In this document: positions 57,961-64,000 of the stretch, one piece after another | Layout: each line of letters opens with the position of its first letter | Numbering within the stretch: position 1 is the first letter of the stretch | NCBI GenBank assembly: GCA_036250195.1 | Contig: JAVHZZ010000009.1 | Span: forward strand, 101,330,771-101,394,770 | From: Mixophyes australis | Taxonomy: Eukaryota > Chordata > Amphibia > Anura > Limnodynastidae | DNA length: 64,000 bases | Direction of reading: 5' to 3' | Program-made: the position numbers and the translations under genes | The notes under the pieces: model-generated | Seen by the model: only the letters and a program-made list of their open reading frames with translations | What the model was told of the DNA's origin: nothing | The model's database searches: none

Positions 57961-58319
57961 TTGGGAGGCAGACTCCTCTGTCTACCTCCTGGAATTGAAG
58001 CAGCGCTAAGATCTCCTGGAAAGCTAAGGCTGAAGAGAAGAGAATTTAATTCTTGGTTGGACCTCCCAACATTACAGATTAAATAAAAATTCAGCTCTCT
58101 GGATAGAAAACCTTCACAGTATGTTCTGGATTGCCTGTCTCCCAAATTCACTTGAACTTATGGCTTAAGAACAGTTAATTGATTTCTGTAAAATTGCCAA
58201 ATGCCCTGACATGTTATAGGAGAGTTGTCATAGGATTAAGCCTACTGTAATTTTGGAATATGGCAGAGAAATCACTCATGGATTACTGTTATTATTACTG
58301 TCTTTAAGATCTTGTGCAT

Positions 58320-58982
58320 AAAGTCCATTACAGTAGCCTTAAGCTACATCCAATTAGCCATGCTTACTCCACTCCATCTGCAAAACCACAGTTTTTTCCT
58401 CATTCTACAACTTCCTTGCATCAATTCATAACTTGTTCCTGAGTCACCTACTCATCCCCTACTCAAAATCTCAGCCTTAGATATCTAGCCCTTATATACT
58501 TACATCATTTAATCTTCTTCCTCCAAATATTATAAAGTTCCAGACTGACAACACTTTTCCCAGCTGCTTGACCAACTCTCCTGACACATTTCCCCCCATG
58601 ATACACCTGGGTCATTGTAAACTATTTACGTCTCTTCATTTGTAGCATAAACTTCAGCATTAATCCCCTCACTACACTATAATGCCATTACTTACCTAGA
58701 AATATTAAACCAGGTAAATTGTTGCATTTTGTATCATTTTTAATAACTTGCTACCCCTTTGTGATGCAGATTCTGCCGGCTGTCTCTTATGTGAACCCCA
58801 AATGTATTTTTATTTATCCTGTTACTTTTATTTATCTTGTCTATTTTATCTCTACCTGTACTATTGTATTCTTGCATCGACTTAATTGACTTGTGTCACG
58901 CAGGTCTACCTTGTAAATGAGTTTGCTCAATGGAGTTCGCCTGGGCAAATAAAGAAGCTAAATTGGTTTGATTTGATTTGAC
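58320..58982 (+). mobile_element. Possible LINE 3' end with pentamer tail
   Basis: It ends GGCAAATAAAGAAGC followed by TTTGATTTGATTTGA. A polyadenylation-like AATAAA directly before a short tandem tail is the usual end of CR1/RTE-type LINEs. No coding remnant was recognised upstream. Confidence 0.35.
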
Positions 58983-58984
58983 AT

Positions 58985-59284
58985 GTCCATTATCCACATA
59001 AGATGCATTGCAGTATAGCGCATTCCATTAAAGCCCACTGTGCCATTGCCTATGTCATCTAACAAGCATCATAGATGAGTCCTAAGCCAATGTGTTGCTG
59101 AGGACAGAATATGTTTACCCTTGGAATAGTATTTCTTAGTAAAGATTAGTAATTGCTTACTAAACAATTTAAAAAATAAATAAATAATAAAAAAAAATAA
59201 TAATTATGCCTTTTCTAAATAATGAATATTGTACATTGCCTTTTCACTCTAACTCTCTTTACATATATTTATGTAATCAGGCAG

Positions 59285-59325
<41 letters not shown>

Positions 59326-59640
59326 TGCAGTGCTATGTGGTGAAGTGTAGAAAATGCTTTAAATAATGTGGAGTAAATATCCTGATTTAGCTACAACTTA
59401 TTACCTTTCATTAATTGCATGCACTTTAAACTAATGAAGAATGATGTCAAATAGGTTTCTATGAGTAGTAGGAACATGCTTGAGCCGTTACTCCATTCTA
59501 TAAAATATGTCTTTCTGTACAATTGCATTCAGAGCTTTCCCACATTCATGTGGAAACTAAAAACATGGTATTGATGTGATCACTATGGTAACCTGAATTT
59601 TCAAGGCAGTATAGATGGCTGGTTGCAAAAAAAGGGGCAA
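58985..59640. other. AT-rich DNA with a (TTA)n microsatellite
   Basis: About 13 TTA units lie at 59286-59324. Nothing else was recognised. Confidence 0.5.
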
Positions 59641-59835
59641 ATTTGCACCTTAGAAAAACCATGTTGCATTGGAGGGGAAGTTATGTTTAAAATGTGGTGA
59701 CAAATTTATATTTGGAAAAGGGCATGCCCTAGGCCAGCTTAAATTTAAGTGCAAAAATATAGCTATCAAGTATTTATTTGCTACATGAAAAGACAGCCAG
59801 TATTATAATTTGCACCCCTAGCATTAAACATGGCA
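59640..59835. mobile_element. MITE, family C copy 3 (partial)
   Basis: It shares ACCATGTTGCATTGGA, AAAATATAGCTATCAAGTATTTATTTGC-like and AATTTGCACCCCTAGCATT words with 28292-28624. Outer ends are missing apart from a GGGTCTGAT-like remnant at 59840. Confidence 0.6.
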
Positions 59836-59850
59836 TGGTGGGTCTGATGC

Positions 59851-59925
59851 AGCACGGTGGCTAAGTGGATAGCACTTCTGCCTCACAGAACTGGGGTCAT
59901 GAGTTCAGTTCCCAACCAAGCAGTC
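59851..59925 (+). mobile_element. V-SINE head fragment
   Basis: CAGCACGGTGGCTAAGTGGA and CACTTCTGCCTCACAGAACT, followed by GGGGTCATGAGTTCAGTTCCC, match the tRNA-like head of the V-SINE at 29052. The B box is damaged and the central domain is absent. Confidence 0.8.
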
Positions 59926-60386
59926 AAACAATTGTTTACAACCAAAAAATGATGTTTTCAATATTTGTTACTCTGTCACTTTGTTGCATTGTCGCTATGT
60001 GGTCTAATAGGTCACTTTTTATACTAAATAACTATGTAAGATTTGGCAGCTTTATCTTGAGAGCTGTAGAACATATTCACCAACATGCAAACAAAACAAA
60101 CTTCTTCTTTTATATATATATAGAAGATAAGGATATGATAGTTTCTCAGGTTTACTCACAAGAACCAGGGTTGGATTATACCAATACCACTTTTCTCACT
60201 GTTTTTTTCCCAGACGGCTGTTTATATAAAAATTATGTTTCTCCTCACAGGTGTTTTGACTTCATAAATTATTTTCTTTATGTATATTTCTATATTTCTC
60301 GGATGCTTTTTGTCATAAATGCTGATAGCCACAAATACAGCCTTTTACATGTATATCTCAATCTCATAATGGATCAATCTAATTAA
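59865..60386 (+). other. 173-codon open frame of unknown meaning
   Basis: This is the longest open frame I cannot assign to a repeat array or known element. Its first 20 codons come from the SINE head. The rest is rich in Phe, Tyr, Ile and Asn, with hydrophobic stretches (residues 31-45 and about 130-150) that could be membrane-like. No domain, Kozak-type context or splice signals support a gene. In AT-rich DNA a frame this long can arise by chance. Confidence 0.15.
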
Positions 60387-60389
60387 TAT

Positions 60390-63060
60390 ATATCTGTCTA
60401 CTCACAGATCTGCCTCAATTAGTTTTCTTCTCCTCCCTCCCTTACCCTAGTGTCCACTAAAACCATTATATTCCTAATCTCTCCAAGGTAAATGAAACTC
60501 AACCTTGTCAGTTCTGGCACATTTGTGCAATATCTTTCTGGCCACCGGTGACTCTGAAATATGTAGTCCCAGCCAGCGCCGGCTTCTATATTTTTGTAAA
60601 TCACTGCTCTGCAGCAGATGTTACATACACATCACTTATTGTAGGATAAAGCTACAGCATGGGTGGAGCCACATACTCATTCAGGTGATTCCCAATTCCT
60701 TAATTTCCTGATAAATTGAAGAAATGTGCACTGGGAAGGCAGGCTGGCTGGTTGCCCACAGGTGACTCACACCAGCATTGGGCAATAGATTTGGCTGCTG
60801 TCTATAACCAAGCCAATCGACCCTGTAATGGTAGATGGACTCTTATACTGTTAATAGGAACAGAATATACAGACAAAATTCATAGTAACATGGGCAAATG
60901 TAACAAAGTAGTGTCACACACAAATATGCAGCTCTCTTAAGACAGACATACAGTTATAATAGTAACATACACACATATACAGCTATAGTGATGCACACAA
61001 TCAGGTTTTGTAACACATACAGCTCTAACAACACATAAATGTAAAGTTATAAGGTCCTATTTACACCGAGAGACCCATCAGAAGTTACACAGCTTGGATC
61101 GAATTCCAATCAGGAGAACCTGCCAAAACTGATAACTACTGCCCAGCTCACAGACTTCTCAGCCACTGCTACTGTCCAAGGTGCTGAAATACTTTAAATG
61201 CAAGGGAAAGAACACATTCACTGCAGAGGTAAGGCAGTAGTAAAAGGCAGCGTCAAAAGTTATCTCTAGGGAGAAATGACTCACCGGGCAGCCACTTTTT
61301 GCTGGTGCTGTCCCACCGAGATAACGGTCCTAAGTTGTGGCAAAACTATATTTTTTATTGCTACAATATAGCAGCAATAAAAAAAAAATGTTATTGCCGT
61401 AATCAGGGGAACTTTAATAAATAGGCCCATTAAGGAAAAAAATGTGTCAACCTTTTCTGCCTTCCAGTAAATGTAAGTGCACTAGTCCCAAAAGCAGAGC
61501 GTAGGTTTGCACTTTGAAGTGTTTTGAGTAGACCATCTAAATGCACTGGTGCAAAGCCAAGGTATTTTGCCGTGAACATCCAGTGCATTTTGTAAGAGGT
61601 ATACATCGTCTTGTACATCAATGATTTCATTGAGTCAAAGTGAACTGATAGATTGCATTCTCATGAATGGCAAAACGGCTGCCTCCACTGTAGGAAAGTG
61701 ACAGATACATTTTAACATATATAGCATGGGATAGCTGTCAATCTTTTAATATCATTTTAAGGGACACAATGGTAATGGCCAAATATATATTCCCCATTCA
61801 CATGCAGCACACAGGCTGACCTCTGACCTTAGTGGACTACATCACCCATCATCACATGCTTGCTGAACAAGGAATTAAAAATGATCTATTACATTTTAAA
61901 ATGTGATCTTCTATATTAATTAAGCTCAGAAAATGAGAATAAAGTCATTAGCATCCAAAAATACAGTACTTGCATCTAAAATACAGAATAAGATTAATTA
62001 AAATGCACAGTCAGACAACAATATAAATTGGGACATTTCCAGAGTCAAATCTATGAAACCTGGGACAATACTTGGAAATTTTGGACAGTTGACAAATAAA
62101 CCAAGACTTGTGTCACTTACTTTCTATTTACATTTAGTCTTCACAGTTATCTGTTCATACCCTGAGTAAGAATCCAATTGTTCTCTGGTAATTGCTGTTC
62201 TGTTTTTTGGTTGTTTACTGATGAAATGCATGTTAACAATACAATGAAAATTATGGTGGAATATGCTTTAGGGTCTGTTGGTTAAACTACATTAACTGTC
62301 TGATTATAATAATATATGTATCCCAAAATATACATTTATTGTCATATAAACATTTCCACTGCGTAGCTTGTCTGTGATGCATTACTGCCTTTGGTTCATT
62401 AACTGAGAATATATTTCTATGGTTACTGACAAAGGAGCACTCCATATGGCCGATACAATATTTGGAGATAGTACAGACTCATAGAGAATCATCTTGATCT
62501 TTAAACATTTTTATTACAAAACTTCGAAGTTACATGCAAACCTGCTATGTTACTGTTGAGCCATATGGTGTCAATACTACATCGTCGATTGATAAGGCGA
62601 ATAATATCTATCTTGCTGTCCAAAAGTAGTTTTTTTTTAAATATATACATTAACTCATTTCACATGATAGGAAAAAATATAGAAATGTAATGATGCTCAG
62701 CTCAGCCAAGCAAAATTTTTACCAGCTTCTTTTTATTGAGGTGTAAAATGAATGAGAATTCTTTTAACAGAGTCAGCACTTCTGTGAGGTTTCTGAATAT
62801 TGCACAGTGTAGTGAAAGATAATATATAATAACACACAATCTGACTAACGGAAGCCAATGAATATTTTAAACAAGGTAAACATGAAGTGGGTTGCCAAAT
62901 CATACATATCAATATATTGTAGATGAACTAATGAATATGTGCCTGCATTGGAACAAATGTGGATGTTTAAATGGTATTTCAGGTTTTGTGATCTTGCCAA
63001 ACGTGGATTACAATCATTGTGTCAGCTAAGTAAACTGCAATAAAACAAACTGAAATCATA
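60390..63060. other. AT-rich DNA with nothing firmly recognised
   Basis: A TTTAATAAATAGGCCCATTA segment near 61410 looks like a MITE terminus, with a weak inverted partner (GGTCCTATTTACACC) near 61052. No gene was identified. Confidence 0.35.
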
Positions 63061-63061
63061 T

Positions 63062-63063
63062 TA

Positions 63064-63110
<47 letters not shown>

Positions 63111-63160
63111 TATATTATTATTATTTACTGCTACCACTACTACTACTACTACTACTACAT
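63062..63160 (+). repeat. (ATT)n and (CTA)n microsatellites
   Basis: About 20 ATT units to 63123, with one interruption, followed at 63132-63159 by seven or so CTA/CCA units. Confidence 0.95.
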
Positions 63161-63280
63161 ATATGTAAATTTGGTTTAACTTAATTTGAATTTATCCAAC
63201 CCTCTAGACAAAAAGACAAAACAAAGGTATCTGTTTGACTTATATTATATATTTATATCTATATATATATAGATATATAT

Positions 63281-63901
<621 letters not shown>

Positions 63902-64000
63902 TATATATATTCTATTTGTAATACAGCATTCACATTTATGCTAAAGTTATATGTCTTTATTAAATAATATATGAAATATTTTCATATCTGCTATGATTCT

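Overview
This is AT-rich vertebrate nuclear DNA with no convincing host gene. No stretch shows a chain of exons with family-level protein similarity, and no tRNA, rRNA or snRNA gene was seen. Every coding-like segment I recognise is the remnant of a mobile element. The mix is L1 and L2/CR1 LINEs, V-SINEs, Penelope-like and DIRS-like elements, LTRs, a Tc1 element, several hAT non-autonomous families and many fold-back MITEs, plus long TA, TG, TAA and GATA microsatellites. That mix fits an amphibian, most likely a frog with a large repeat-rich genome. A fish or lungfish cannot be excluded from sequence alone, so the organism is an inference.

Layout. 0.5-2.1 kb: L2/CR1 LINE on the minus strand. 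4.5-6.2 kb: hAT-like repeat with an internal minisatellite. 8.0-11 kb: 5'-truncated L1 (minus strand, 15-bp target duplication) carrying a nested hAT MITE (8-bp duplication). 11.2-13.3 kb: Penelope-like remnant and a roughly 160-bp tandem repeat. 13.5-17.5 kb: two fold-back elements, a DIRS-like reverse transcriptase remnant and an inverted-repeat element. 17.5-22.4 kb: L2/CR1 3' tails, a deleted Tc1, a hAT MITE with intact duplication, an LTR-like stretch and a V-SINE fragment. 23-31 kb: copies of several palindromic MITE families, a CCCGGG-rich fold-back and a near-complete V-SINE. 32-36.6 kb: minisatellites, then a 1,650-bp solo LTR with a perfect 5-bp duplication.

39.4-46.0 kb: a full-length but decayed L1 of 6,580 bp with a perfect 15-bp duplication, inserted into an older LTR-like sequence. 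48.1-49.2 kb: a 1.1-kb hAT element with a perfect 8-bp duplication. 49.8-58.9 kb: an L2 3' tail, a perfect palindrome, two more members of the 20.2-kb hAT MITE family and further MITEs. 63.3-63.8 kb: a solo LTR embedded in a TA array.

The elements relate as parasites and carriers rather than as a pathway. LINEs probably supplied reverse transcriptase to the SINEs, which share the L2-type 3' tail. hAT transposases encoded elsewhere probably moved the MITEs. The strongest calls are those with flanking target-site duplications readable in the sequence. Family names rest on recalled motif patterns and were not checked by any search.
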